From: Streptomyces griseoincarnatus
Lineage (GTDB): Bacteria > Actinomycetota > Actinomycetes > Streptomycetales > Streptomycetaceae
Assembly: GCA_014649575.1 (NCBI GenBank)
Contig: BMTH01000003.1
Location: forward strand, 372,001 to 436,000
Length of the DNA stretch: 64,000 bases
Direction: 5' to 3'
Position 1 is the first letter of the stretch. Every line of letters starts with the position of its first letter. Under the pieces are notes generated by a model that saw only the letters and a list, made by a program, of their open reading frames with translations, did not search any database and had not been told where the DNA came from. A program made the position numbers and the translations under genes. Below are positions 24,119 to 31,855 of the stretch, in pieces.

Positions 24119-25183
24119 GGGCCCGGACGGGCAGCGCCACAAGGCCCCCGAGACCTTCGCCACGAAGACCGACGCGCAGGACTGGCTGAACCTGGTCCGC
24201 GCCGACATCGAACGTGTCCACTGGCGCGCCCCGGACGCCGGCGCGATCAACTTCGAGAAGTGCGCCCTCCGCTGGGTGGAGGAGCGCGGCCTGGCCCCGA
24301 CCACGGTCGACCGCTGCGACGGCCTGCTACGCCTGTACCTCCTGCCGGCCTTCGGCAGCAAGAACCTGGACGAGATCACACCGCCCTCCGTCCGCACCTG
24401 GCGAGCCGAGCGGCTCAAAGCAACGGGTGCCACGACGGTCGCCAAGTGGTACCGGCTGCTGAAGGCCATCCTGCAGACCGCGGTCGACGACGACCTCCTG
24501 CGGACCAACGCGTGCCGGATCAAGGGCGTCGGTCGAGAGGAAGCCGACGAGCGGTCGACCGCCACCGTGGAGCAGGGTTCGACCTCGCCGACGCCATGGG
24601 CCCGCGCTGGCGCCTATCGGTCCTGGTCGGTGCTTTCGCCTCGCTCCACCCCGAGGAACTGGCCGAGCTGCGCCGCCGCAGTGTCGATCTCGACGAATGC
24701 TCCCTGCGGATCACGCATGCGTCACCGGAGCTGACCAACGGCAGGAGGGTCACCGGCGATCCCGAAGCGCGAGCGGGCAAGCGCACCGTGTACTTGCCCG
24801 ACTTCCTCCTGCCCGAGCTGCGCCGCCATGTGCAGTGGTTCACGGAGAAGGAGCCGGACGGCCTCCTCTCCATCGGAGAAAAGGGCGCCCCGTTCCGTCG
24901 CTCGACCTTCGGACGGAAGTGGCGCAAGGCCAGGGCGAAGGTGGGGATGCCCGACAACTTCCGCTTCTACGACCTCCGGCACACCGGCAACACTCTTGCC
25001 GCCGACACCGGCGCCAGGCTGAAGGGCCTCATGGTGCGCGCCGGCCAGTCCTCGGAGCGGGCGCAGCTCATCCAACAGCACTCAACGGCCAAACGTAAGC
25101 GGAAGTTGGCCCAGAGGATCGACGCGGAGATCCGGGCCCAGAGGCAAGGTCCTGCCGCTGAGAAGGGGGTCTGCGAGGTGTGA
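24119..25183 (+). pseudogene. Decayed tyrosine-recombinase (integrase) gene
   Basis: Frame 3 from about 24119 reads GPDGQRHKAPETFATKTDAQ, the usual N-terminal domain, then the SAM-like core-binding domain (TVDRCDGLLRLYLLPAFGSK). Near 24575 the frame shifts to a second frame with the catalytic domain (VLVGAFASLHPEELAELRRRSVD ... FYDLRHTGNTL ... RAGQSSERAQLIQQHS). The start is missing. In box I the conserved Arg is His (ASLHPEEL), and the catalytic Tyr expected in LIYQHS is Gln. So the protein cannot be a working recombinase even if the shift were a sequencing error. Confidence 0.8.
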
Positions 25184-25328
25184 CACGCTCCACCCGCACG
25201 TCGGCTCGGCCGAGTGTTTCGACCGGGCTGTGCCCGCGCTGAGCTGCGCAGTTTGCAGGAACAGTGACCCGAGGTCGCTGGCCTGGCCTTCTCTGCGGCG
25301 TCACTGACCTGCCTCGTTTCTTGATTTC

Positions 25329-25346
25329 CTCCCTCAAATGAGGGAG
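25329..25346. promoter_or_regulatory. Palindrome upstream of the HTH-ImmA module
   Basis: CTCCCTC-AAAT-GAGGGAG, perfect 7-base arms, 40 bases before the first gene of the pair. AT-rich flanks (TTCTTGATTT) suggest a promoter. It is a natural candidate operator for the HTH protein encoded by the second gene. Confidence 0.45.
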
Positions 25347-25385
25347 AGTTTCCGGAAGTCGAGTGGGTGCGTGGAGGGGCTGGCC

Positions 25386-26039
25386 ATGACTGTTGTGCAC
25401 GCGGAGAGTCCTCGGGTCCGTGATCGGCTCGCCAGGTTGGGACTGTCGGTCGAAGCGATTGAGGACGTCCTGCGCCGAGCCGAGGCGGAACGTAGCTTTT
25501 GCACGCCACTGGATCCCGTCTCGCTGCCCGGCAACATTTTCTGGGGCCGCACGATCCGCTTCCTGCGAGAGACCTACAAGCCGGTCGGGTGGACCAGCAT
25601 CAGCCCGAGCAACGTTCCTCTCCTCCTCGCGCCCTCCGGCGACTTCGCAATCACGGCATCCAGTGGCAGTGCGGAGACCGGCTATGCCGCGCTGACCCCC
25701 TCCACGCGCTACCCCAAGGGCAACGCGGTGATGAAGCGGGTGGAGGCCAACCGCCAGTTGCTGCTGTTCGGCGAGGTGGAGACGGAGCCTGAGCAGCAAG
25801 ACGCCGGTGACGGGATCCCCACCTGGTTCCTCCTCTACCACCATTCGAAGACCGATCAGGGAACCCGGCTCCACGCCGAGTTGTCGCTCCCCAATGACAC
25901 CGGCAGCCGTGGCAAGATCAGCAGCTGGTACGAGCGGATCATCCTTCCCTGGATCGACTTCGAGGGCTTCACTCCGTTCGTCGACGATGTCGACGACGAC
26001 CAGGGGGCCATCGACATTCCGATCGAGCGCCTGTCCTGA
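25386..26039 (+). CDS. Unknown protein paired with an HTH-ImmA protein
   Basis: Codes for 217 residues; GGAGGGG lies 6 bases before the chosen ATG (MTVVHAESPRVRDRLARLG). An N-terminal helical part (RLARLGLSVEAIEDVLRRAEAERSF) is followed by a mixed alpha-beta region with FWGRTIRFLRE, STRYPKGNAV, QLLLFGEVE, TWFLLYHHSK and an acidic C-terminus (FVDDVDDDQGAIDIPIE). No family was recognised. Base and codon use is less GC-biased than the core genes around it, in line with horizontal transfer. 32 bases separate it from the next gene; the two are likely one operon. Confidence 0.7.
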   Translation: MTVVHAESPRVRDRLARLGLSVEAIEDVLRRAEAERSFCTPLDPVSLPGNIFWGRTIRFLRETYKPVGWTSISPSNVPLLLAPSGDFAITASSGSAETGYAALTPSTRYPKGNAVMKRVEANRQLLLFGEVETEPEQQDAGDGIPTWFLLYHHSKTDQGTRLHAELSLPNDTGSRGKISSWYERIILPWIDFEGFTPFVDDVDDDQGAIDIPIERLS

Positions 26040-26071
26040 CCACTCAGCACGACCAACACTTGGCTCCTTCC

Positions 26072-27229
26072 ATGACCACCGCATCCCGGCTGGTCCTGGC
26101 GCGCAAGCGTCGAGGGCTGACCGTTACCCGACTTGCCCAGATGGCCGGCCTGACGCCGCGCAGGCTGTCCGACTTCGAGAATGGGCGGGCTGTTCCCAGC
26201 CCGCCGTCCTTGGAGGCACTCGCGGCGGCCTTGGAGTTCCCGTCGTCCTTCTTCACCGCCGAGGACGTCGCCGAGCTGACGGTGGATTCGGTGAGCTTCC
26301 GCGCACTGAGCAAGATGACCGCCTCACAGCGGGACATCGCCCTCAGCTCTGGACGGTTGGCGCGGGTCCTCCAGGACTGGATCGGCGCGCGCTTCCGCTT
26401 GCCCTCTCCCGATATCCCGACGCTCACGTCTTTCAGCCGTCTTGGTTCGGACGAGGACCGCATTCCTCACCCCGGGGAGGCTACGGGCACAGACGTTCCG
26501 GCAGAGGAAGCTGCCGCGCTGGTGCGGGCCCGCTGGGGTCTCGGCAACGCACCGATCCCGAACGCCGTGCACCTCTTGGAGGCGCACGGGGTGCGTGTCT
26601 TCTCGCTCTCCCGCGACTGTCCGGAGGTCGACGCGTTCTCCTTCTGGGACCGTGGGGTTCCGTTCGTGCTGTTGAGTACTGAGAAGACCGCGGAGCGCGG
26701 ACGTTTCGACGCGGCCCACGAACTCGGGCATCTTGTCCTCCACGGTGAGGAGCAGATGCCGCATGGTCCGCAGGCTGAGGCGGAGGCCCATCGGTTCGCG
26801 GCAGCGCTTCTGATGCCACGCGCGGACGTTCTCGCTCACGCCCCGCGCGGGGCGAGTACCAACTGGATCCTTCAGGCCAAGCGTCGCTGGAAGGTCGCCG
26901 CCATGGCGCTGGCCCACCGGCTGCACGAACTGGGCCTGACCACCGAGTGGCAGTACCGAACCCACTGCGTGGAGCTCGGCCGCCTCGGTTACCGAAGGTC
27001 TGAGCCGCGTAGCGGCGTGGTCCGCGAGACCTCCCAAATCCTGGGCAAGGTGTTCGCGACCCTGCGAAGTGAGGGCACGGGACTCACCGACATCGCCCGT
27101 GAGCTGCATCTCCAGCCTGCCGACCTCAATGACCTCGTCTTCGGCCTCGTCGTCACCACGCAGGAGGGTGAGGGGCGACAGCGCACCGGAAAGACCGGCC
27201 GGCGGTCCCACCTGTCCGTCGTCCGATGA
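26072..27229 (+). CDS. XRE helix-turn-helix protein with ImmA/IrrE metallopeptidase domain
   Basis: Codes for 385 residues from the ATG at 26072 (a TTG at 26060 is possible). The N-terminal HTH (residues 1-60: RLVLARKRRGLTVTRLAQMAGL) is XRE type; a COG2856-like middle domain follows, with the zinc motif HELGHLVLH and downstream EAHRFAAALLMP typical of ImmA/IrrE peptidases. Such proteins cleave repressors, control mobile elements or act in toxin-antitoxin and phage-defence pairs. The C-terminal 100 residues carry a second helical region (SQILGKVFATLRSEGTGLTDIARELHLQPADL). A very strong terminator follows. Confidence 0.85.
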   Translation: MTTASRLVLARKRRGLTVTRLAQMAGLTPRRLSDFENGRAVPSPPSLEALAAALEFPSSFFTAEDVAELTVDSVSFRALSKMTASQRDIALSSGRLARVLQDWIGARFRLPSPDIPTLTSFSRLGSDEDRIPHPGEATGTDVPAEEAAALVRARWGLGNAPIPNAVHLLEAHGVRVFSLSRDCPEVDAFSFWDRGVPFVLLSTEKTAERGRFDAAHELGHLVLHGEEQMPHGPQAEAEAHRFAAALLMPRADVLAHAPRGASTNWILQAKRRWKVAAMALAHRLHELGLTTEWQYRTHCVELGRLGYRRSEPRSGVVRETSQILGKVFATLRSEGTGLTDIARELHLQPADLNDLVFGLVVTTQEGEGRQRTGKTGRRSHLSVVR

Positions 27230-27314
27230 GTCGACGAGGGCGCCAGCTCCGCGGTGCCTATCGCGGCTTCGGAGGGGCAGCGGAACAGCCATCAACGACA
27301 AGCGCGTAATCCTG

Positions 27315-27359
27315 AACGCGAAGCGGGCCCCGGCAGCACGCCGGGGCCCGCTTCGCGTT
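27315..27359. terminator. Bidirectional terminator between the HTH-ImmA module and the cation transporter
   Basis: A perfect 19-bp stem (27315-27333 with 27341-27359) with a 7-base loop CAGCACG lies between two convergent genes. Confidence 0.85.
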
Positions 27360-27364
27360 GGACG

Positions 27365-28087
27365 TCAGCCGCAGCAGTCGCAGCCGGCGCGGCAGCCGCA
27401 GGCGTCTGTCTCGGCCGCGGCGGACGGGACCGGTGCGGCGGACGTGGGCGCGCAGCAGCCCTTTCCTTGCCACGCGTCGTAGCCTTCCCTGACGGCGACT
27501 GCGGCGATGACGAGGGCGGCGATGGGGTCGGCCCAGGACCAGCCGAGGGTGGCGTTGAGGACCAAGCCGAGAAGGACAACGGCGGACAGGTACGTGCACA
27601 GCAGCGTCTGTTTGGAGTCGGCGACCGCGCTCGTGGAGCCGAGCTCCCGGCCGACCCGGCGCTGGGCGGCGGACAGGAACGGCATGATCGCGAGTGACAG
27701 AGCGGCGATGACGATGCCGGAGACGGAGCGTTCGGCTTCACCGCTGCCGGTCAACGCGCGGACGGAGTCGAAGCTGACGTACGCGGCGAGCGCGAAGAAG
27801 GAGACGGAGATGATCCGCAGGGTGCGCTGCTCGCGTGCCTCGCGGACGGCGTGGTCGGCCGCGGAGAACTGCCAGGCGACCGCGGCGGCGGACGAGACCT
27901 CGATGACCGAGTCGAGTCCGAAGCCGATCAGGGCGGTGGAGGACGCCATCGTGCCTGCGGTGATGGCGACGATTGCCTCGATGACGTTGTAGGTGATGGT
28001 TGCGGCGACCAGGAGGCGTATCCGGCGAGCCAGCGCTTCGCGGCGGGCTGGAGACGGTCCGAGGGATATAGATATCCCGGCGGCCAT
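27365..28087 (-). CDS. CDF-like cation transporter with Cys-rich tail
   Basis: Codes for 240 residues. Five to six membrane helices, with the CDF-type pattern ALIGFGLDSVIEVSSA in helix II, EAREQRTLRIISVSFF and a final pair (WADPIAALVIAAVAVREG). The C-terminus is unusually Cys-rich (KGCCAPTS, ACGCRAGCDCCG) and should bind soft metals. The start at 28085-28087 overlaps the CmtR stop (TGATG) with AAGAAGGG upstream. Paired with a CmtR-type repressor it is probably a Cd/Pb/Zn efflux protein. Confidence 0.87.
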   Translation of the reverse strand: MAAGISISLGPSPARREALARRIRLLVAATITYNVIEAIVAITAGTMASSTALIGFGLDSVIEVSSAAAVAWQFSAADHAVREAREQRTLRIISVSFFALAAYVSFDSVRALTGSGEAERSVSGIVIAALSLAIMPFLSAAQRRVGRELGSTSAVADSKQTLLCTYLSAVVLLGLVLNATLGWSWADPIAALVIAAVAVREGYDAWQGKGCCAPTSAAPVPSAAAETDACGCRAGCDCCG

Positions 28088-28422
28088 CAGCAGCATCCCT
28101 TCTTTGCGGCTTCGCTGCAGGTCCGGCCGGTCTCGACGGCCACGACGGCGGTGCGCAGGTCGTCCAGGGCATGCCCGAGGCGTTCGTCGGCGAGCTCATA
28201 GCGGGTGCGTCGGCCGTCGGGCACGGTGACGACCAGCCCGCAGTCGCGCAGACACGCCAGGTGGTTCGACAGCCGGGTCCGCGAGATGCCGAGGGCATCG
28301 GCGAGGTCAGCGGGGTAGGCGGGCGCTTCACGCAGGGCGAGCAGGATGCGGCAGCGGATCGGGTCGGCGAGCGCGCGACCGAACCGGGCCAGCACCTCGA
28401 TGTCGGAGGCAACAGTCAGCAC
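28087..28422 (-). CDS. cmtR: CmtR-like Cd(II)/Pb(II)-sensing ArsR/SmtB repressor
   Basis: Codes for 111 residues from a GTG at 28420-28422 (28437 ATG possible). The metal site of mycobacterial CmtR is recognisable: two Cys in LSNHLACLRDCGLV, four residues apart in the recognition helix, and a third in the C-terminal tail (GRTCSEAA). The protein ends in a further Cys pair (KKGCC). LARFGRALADPIRCRILLALR is also close to CmtR. It should release DNA on binding Cd or Pb and so switch on the overlapping transporter gene. Confidence 0.9.
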   Translation of the reverse strand: MLTVASDIEVLARFGRALADPIRCRILLALREAPAYPADLADALGISRTRLSNHLACLRDCGLVVTVPDGRRTRYELADERLGHALDDLRTAVVAVETGRTCSEAAKKGCC

Positions 28423-28441
28423 GCCCCGACAGTACATCAGA

Positions 28442-28455
28442 TCCTGAATTCAGGA
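28442..28455. promoter_or_regulatory. Probable CmtR operator
   Basis: TCCTGAATTCAGGA, a perfect 14-bp palindrome, sits 20 bases upstream of the CmtR GTG. Its position and symmetry fit autoregulation. Confidence 0.6.
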
Positions 28456-28871
28456 GCTCATGAATCTGCGGGCGCCACGTGCATCCTGCGGCTGACCGCC
28501 GGTGCACTGCCCACCCGCGCTGAAGCACCGTTAAATCCAGGCGCGCCGCGGTCCTCCGGTGCCTGCTGCTCTTCTAGGCCAACCCGTCACGTTTCCACCA
28601 CGGCCGCAATCGCGCAGCGACGCCTTGCCGCCGTCTCGCAGCGAACTGCTGCTTTGCGGCAGCCACTTCCCACCCGACAGTGCAAAGAGTGGCGCAGGCC
28701 ACGGAAACGCGTCTCACGATTCGAGACATTCTGGCGTCGAGTGGGTTGGAGCGGCGCGCCAGGACCCAGCTGCGCGTCACCCACCTGCAGTTAGGGCACG
28801 CGGAGGGCGCGCCACCCTGCGATTGGACTAGACAACAAGAAACCCCCGGCCGATGACCTGGGGGTTCAGAG
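28456..28871. other. Gene-poor edge of the accessory region
   Basis: 416 bases with no gene I can support. Several open frames exist, but none has a ribosome site or a recognisable product. GC content appears lower than in the core genes. The region ends at the 3' side of the tRNA-Gly gene, the usual place for integrated elements. Confidence 0.5.
28841..28866 (-). terminator. Terminator after tRNA-Gly
   Basis: On the minus strand AACCCCC (28866-28860) pairs with GGGGGTT (28847-28841), followed by TCTTGTTGTC, a T-rich tail. It lies 6 bases past the tRNA CCA end. Confidence 0.85.
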
Positions 28872-28945
28872 TGGAGCGGGTGACGAGAATCGAACTCGCG
28901 CTCTCAGCTTGGGAAGCTGATGTTCTACCATTAAACTACACCCGC
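28872..28945 (-). tRNA. tRNA-Gly (anticodon CCC)
   Basis: On the minus strand the 74 bases fold into a complete cloverleaf: acceptor GCGGGTG with CACCCGC, D arm with AATGGTAGAAC, anticodon stem TCAGC/GCTGA around loop TTCCCAA (anticodon CCC), and T arm with TTCGATT. The CCA end is encoded (28872-28874). A terminator follows. Confidence 0.95.
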
Positions 28946-29204
28946 GTAAGATCCAGAACCGCTCCACCGGGAGTGGTCCGGACGCTCGCTCACTGTACCT
29001 CATCGCAGGCCCCCGGTGTTCAAGACCCGGGGGCCTGACGGTGTTTCAGGGTGTGGAAGCGGCTGCGGCGGGCACACGGCGGGGCGTACCGTGAGGCCGT
29101 GGCGTGCGTCCGGGGTGCCGCCTGGAGGACCGTTCCTTTCATCCCGTAACGTGGCTTTTGTCGTCAGGGCAGCAAGCCAGACGCGGCTCTTGGGGAAGGG
29201 ACTC

Positions 29205-29372
29205 TTGGACTTGATGGAGCGCACCGTCGTCCGCTGTGCCGATGGGCACGTGTTCACCGCCGCCTCGTTCCCGATGCAGCAGGCCGAGCGCCTCGGCCCC
29301 GGCCGGCTGCTGCGGTGTCCGCGCTGTGCGCGGCTCCGCAGCGTCGTGCCGGTGTCCTTGCAGAAGAGGTAG
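29205..29372 (+). CDS. Small zinc-ribbon-like protein
   Basis: Codes for 55 residues. GGGAAGGG lies 4 bases before a TTG at 29205; the ATG at 29214 is the alternative start. The protein reads MERTVVRCADGHVFTAAS, then LLRCPRCARLRSVVPV, giving C-x3-H and C-x2-C pairs spaced like a zinc ribbon. Very similar small proteins are common in Streptomyces (recalled). Function unknown; perhaps nucleic-acid or protein binding. It stands alone between the tRNA and dcd. Confidence 0.72.
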   Translation: MDLMERTVVRCADGHVFTAASFPMQQAERLGPGRLLRCPRCARLRSVVPVSLQKR

Positions 29373-29468
29373 CCGGGCAAGGTCGGCAGGGAAACCCGCA
29401 GACAGAGGGCGCAGGCGCGCGGGGCGGCCGGGTTCGGTCGCCACGCGCGCCTTGCGTATTCTCGGGGC

Positions 29469-30044
29469 GTGCTTCTCTCAGACAAGGACATCCGGGCCGA
29501 GATCGACGCCGGGCGGGTGCGTATCGATCCCTACGACGCATCCATGGTGCAGCCGTCCAGCATCGACGTACGTCTCGACCGCTACTTCCGGGTGTTCGAG
29601 AACCACCGCTACCCCCACATCGACCCCTCGGTCGAGCAGGCGGACCTCACCCGGCTCGTGGAGCCGGAGGGCGACGAGCCGTTCATCCTGCACCCGGGCG
29701 AGTTCGTGCTGGCCAGCACGTACGAGGTCATCACCCTGCCCGACGACCTCGCCTCGCGCCTCGAGGGCAAGAGCTCGCTGGGCCGCCTCGGGCTGGTGAC
29801 CCACTCCACCGCCGGGTTCATCGACCCCGGGTTCTCCGGGCACGTGACCCTGGAGCTGAGCAACCTCGCCACGCTGCCCATCAAGCTGTGGCCCGGAATG
29901 AAGATCGGGCAGCTCTGCATGTTCCGGCTCAGCTCGCCGGCCGAGCACCCGTACGGCAGTGAGCGGTACGGCTCCCGCTACCAGGGGCAGCGCGGGCCCA
30001 CGGCCTCGCGGTCCTACCTCAACTTCCACCGGACGCAGGTGTGA
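29469..30044 (+). CDS. dcd: dCTP deaminase
   Basis: Codes for 191 residues from GTG. It converts dCTP to dUTP (some actinobacterial forms go on to dUMP), feeding dTTP synthesis in the cytoplasm. Family motifs: [26 protein letters not shown] with the catalytic Arg/Ser region, [21 protein letters not shown] with the catalytic Glu, and [12 protein letters not shown]. The length is as expected for bacterial Dcd. The stop overlaps the GTG of the phosphoribosyltransferase gene, so the two are translationally coupled. Confidence 0.96.
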   Translation: MLLSDKDIRAEIDAGRVRIDPYDASMVQPSSIDVRLDRYFRVFENHRYPHIDPSVEQADLTRLVEPEGDEPFILHPGEFVLASTYEVITLPDDLASRLEGKSSLGRLGLVTHSTAGFIDPGFSGHVTLELSNLATLPIKLWPGMKIGQLCMFRLSSPAEHPYGSERYGSRYQGQRGPTASRSYLNFHRTQV

Positions 30045-30538
30045 GCGGCATGCGCGAGAACCTCAGCTACGAACAGTTCGGCGTCGCCGTCCGCGACCTC
30101 GCCCAGACCATCGCCGACGACGGCTACCAGCCGGACGTGGTGCTCAGCATCGCCCGCGGCGGCGTCTTCGTCGCCGGCGGTCTCGCCTACGCGCTCGACT
30201 GCAAGAACATCCACCTGGTCAACGTCGAGTTCTACACCGGCGTCGGGACGACCCTCGAGATGCCCGTCATGCTCGCGCCCGTCCCCAACGCGATCGACTT
30301 CACCGACAAGAAGGTGCTGATCGCCGACGACGTCGCCGACACCGGCAAGACCCTCAAGCTGGTCCGCGACTTCTGCCTCGACGCCGTCGCCGAGGTGCGC
30401 AGCGCCGTCATCTACGAGAAGCCGCAGTCGCTCGTGAAGTGCGAGTACGTGTGGAAGCGCACCGACGAGTGGATCAACTTCCCGTGGAGTGTCCTGCCTC
30501 CGGTCGTACGCCGGGACGGGCAGGTGCTCGACGCCTGA
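30041..30538 (+). CDS. Phosphoribosyltransferase family protein
   Basis: Codes for 165 residues. Type I PRTase fold with the PRPP loop [17 protein letters not shown] and the early [20 protein letters not shown] strand-loop. It is close to the hypoxanthine/xanthine-guanine type, but the hood region is short ([18 protein letters not shown]), so the base used cannot be told. GTGA overlap with dcd suggests nucleotide salvage linked to dNTP balance. Confidence 0.9.
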   Translation: MSGMRENLSYEQFGVAVRDLAQTIADDGYQPDVVLSIARGGVFVAGGLAYALDCKNIHLVNVEFYTGVGTTLEMPVMLAPVPNAIDFTDKKVLIADDVADTGKTLKLVRDFCLDAVAEVRSAVIYEKPQSLVKCEYVWKRTDEWINFPWSVLPPVVRRDGQVLDA

Positions 30539-30563
30539 GGTGTGAGGCGGCAGGAACCGGGAC

Positions 30564-30594
30564 GGCCCCCGGCGTGACACGCACACCGGGGGCC
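30564..30594. terminator. Terminator between the PRTase and Yip1 genes
   Basis: GGCCCCCGG (30564-30572) pairs with CCGGGGGCC (30586-30594) across a 13-base loop, between two convergent genes. Confidence 0.7.
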
Positions 30595-30608
30595 CGACCA
30601 GGCAGGTT

Positions 30609-31544
30609 CTAGAACGTGCCGAGCTTCACGATCGACAGCAGCGCGATCAGCTGGATGGACGACGCGCCCAGGGCCTTCGGCCAGGGCAGGTCGTGCGAGC
30701 GGCTCACCATCAGGGTGAGCAGCACGCCGCCCGCCACCCAGGTGGCCCAGCCGAGGAGCTGCACGAACGTGGCGTCGCCGCCCGCGAACGTGGCGAACAC
30801 CAGACGCGGGGCGTCACTGATGGACATGATCAGCATGGACAGGCCGACCGTGGGCTGCCAGGCGCCGTTGCCGCCGAGCTGGCGGGCCAGCGTGTGGGTG
30901 ACCACACCGAGGACGAACGCGCTGATCACCATCGCCACGGCCGTCGTCAGCACGATGGGGATCGCGTTGGACAGCGTCGCGTTGATGGCGTCCTCGCGGG
31001 CGCCGTCGAAGCCGAAGACGGCGAGCAGGCCGTAGAGGAACGTCACGACGAGGGCGGGGCCCCACATCGTGTAGTCGCGCATCTGCAGGAACGTCTGCGG
31101 CGGCGCGAGGACGATGCCCTTCAGCAGGGCCTTCCAGTGCAGCCGCGGGCCGACGGGGCCGGCGGGCGGCTGGTAGGCGTCGTCCTGGTGGTACGGGTCG
31201 TCGATGGAGAACGCCTGCGTGTGACCGGGGTTGTTGGCCGCGTAGGGGTCGTGGGGGGCGCCCTGCGGTCCGGCGGGGTAGCCGCCGTCACCGAAGTACT
31301 CGGGCTCGCCGTGACCGCCGTGTACCCCGCGCGCGCCGTAGCCGCCCGGGCCGCCGTGACCGGCGTGCGGCTGCGGCCAGGGGCTTCCGCCGCCCGTGCC
31401 CTGCCCGTAGGCGGGCGGCTGCGGTGCCTGCGGGTAGCCGTACGACGGCGCCTGCGGTGTCTGCCGCCCGTGCGGGGGGTGAGGCGGGCGCCCCTGAGGC
31501 GCACCGTCGTTGTTCCGTCCGCGTCCGATCCTGAATCCAGCCAC
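30609..31544 (-). CDS. Yip1-domain membrane protein
   Basis: Codes for 311 residues from a GTG (VAGFRIGRGRNND...); earlier in-frame starts exist. The first 155 residues are a low-complexity Gly/Pro/Tyr/Gln-rich cytoplasmic region (YGYPQAPQPPAYGQG). A C-terminal Yip1 domain with five membrane helices follows (KGIVLAPPQTFLQMRDY, ALVVTFLYGLLAVFGF, VISAFVLGVVTHTLARQLGG, LLGWATWVAGGVLLTLMVS, IQLIALLSIVKLG). Yip1 proteins shape or organise membranes in eukaryotes; the role in bacteria is unknown. Confidence 0.85.
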   Translation of the reverse strand: MAGFRIGRGRNNDGAPQGRPPHPPHGRQTPQAPSYGYPQAPQPPAYGQGTGGGSPWPQPHAGHGGPGGYGARGVHGGHGEPEYFGDGGYPAGPQGAPHDPYAANNPGHTQAFSIDDPYHQDDAYQPPAGPVGPRLHWKALLKGIVLAPPQTFLQMRDYTMWGPALVVTFLYGLLAVFGFDGAREDAINATLSNAIPIVLTTAVAMVISAFVLGVVTHTLARQLGGNGAWQPTVGLSMLIMSISDAPRLVFATFAGGDATFVQLLGWATWVAGGVLLTLMVSRSHDLPWPKALGASSIQLIALLSIVKLGTF

Positions 31545-31855
31545 GTCCTCGAACGTACCTGTTCCCGGGCGGCCGTGTGCCGGGCCCCGGCCACGCGGAC
31601 GGGCTTTGCTGCCGAGCTGTGACATCCCCTAAGGGGAGTACCCGGACCCGCCCCGGGGCAGGTCCGGACGGGTGATCAGGGGTTGTCGCGGGACGGACCG
31701 GAGAACTCGGTCTCGGCGATCGAGTCACCCGCCGCACGGAACTCCGGCGGCCCTCCCCCGGACCCGTACGGCCCCGCGGTCCGCGCCGGCCGACGGAGTA
31801 CGGAAACGGCGAAGGGGCCGCCCTCGCGGGCGGCCCCTTCACTGCGCGGCGTGTG
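31545..31855. other. Intergenic region with terminator and read-on frame
   Basis: 311 bases. A 13-bp stem with loop TCGC (31811-31840) lies just past the stop of the Fe-S gene and is a good terminator. In the frame of that gene, the minus strand stays open for 56 codons after its TGA, ending EFRAAGDSIAETEFSGPSRDNP-stop near 31677, which looks coding-like but has no start of its own. Confidence 0.55.

Noticed and set aside
23786..24565. N-terminal extension of the PP2C phosphatase up to 24565
   Set aside because: The extra 260 residues are Arg/Ser-rich low-complexity sequence read through the opposite strand of the integrase fragment; a GTG with a strong ribosome site at 23785 gives a normal PAS start.
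25180..25210. Attachment-site copy of the tRNA-Gly 3' end near the integrase
   Set aside because: CGCTCCACCCGC shares only a few bases with the tRNA end; too short and not in the right order.
28574..28784. Small minus-strand genes in the gap before tRNA-Gly
   Set aside because: No ribosome site and no recognisable product; two overlapping frames look equally likely.
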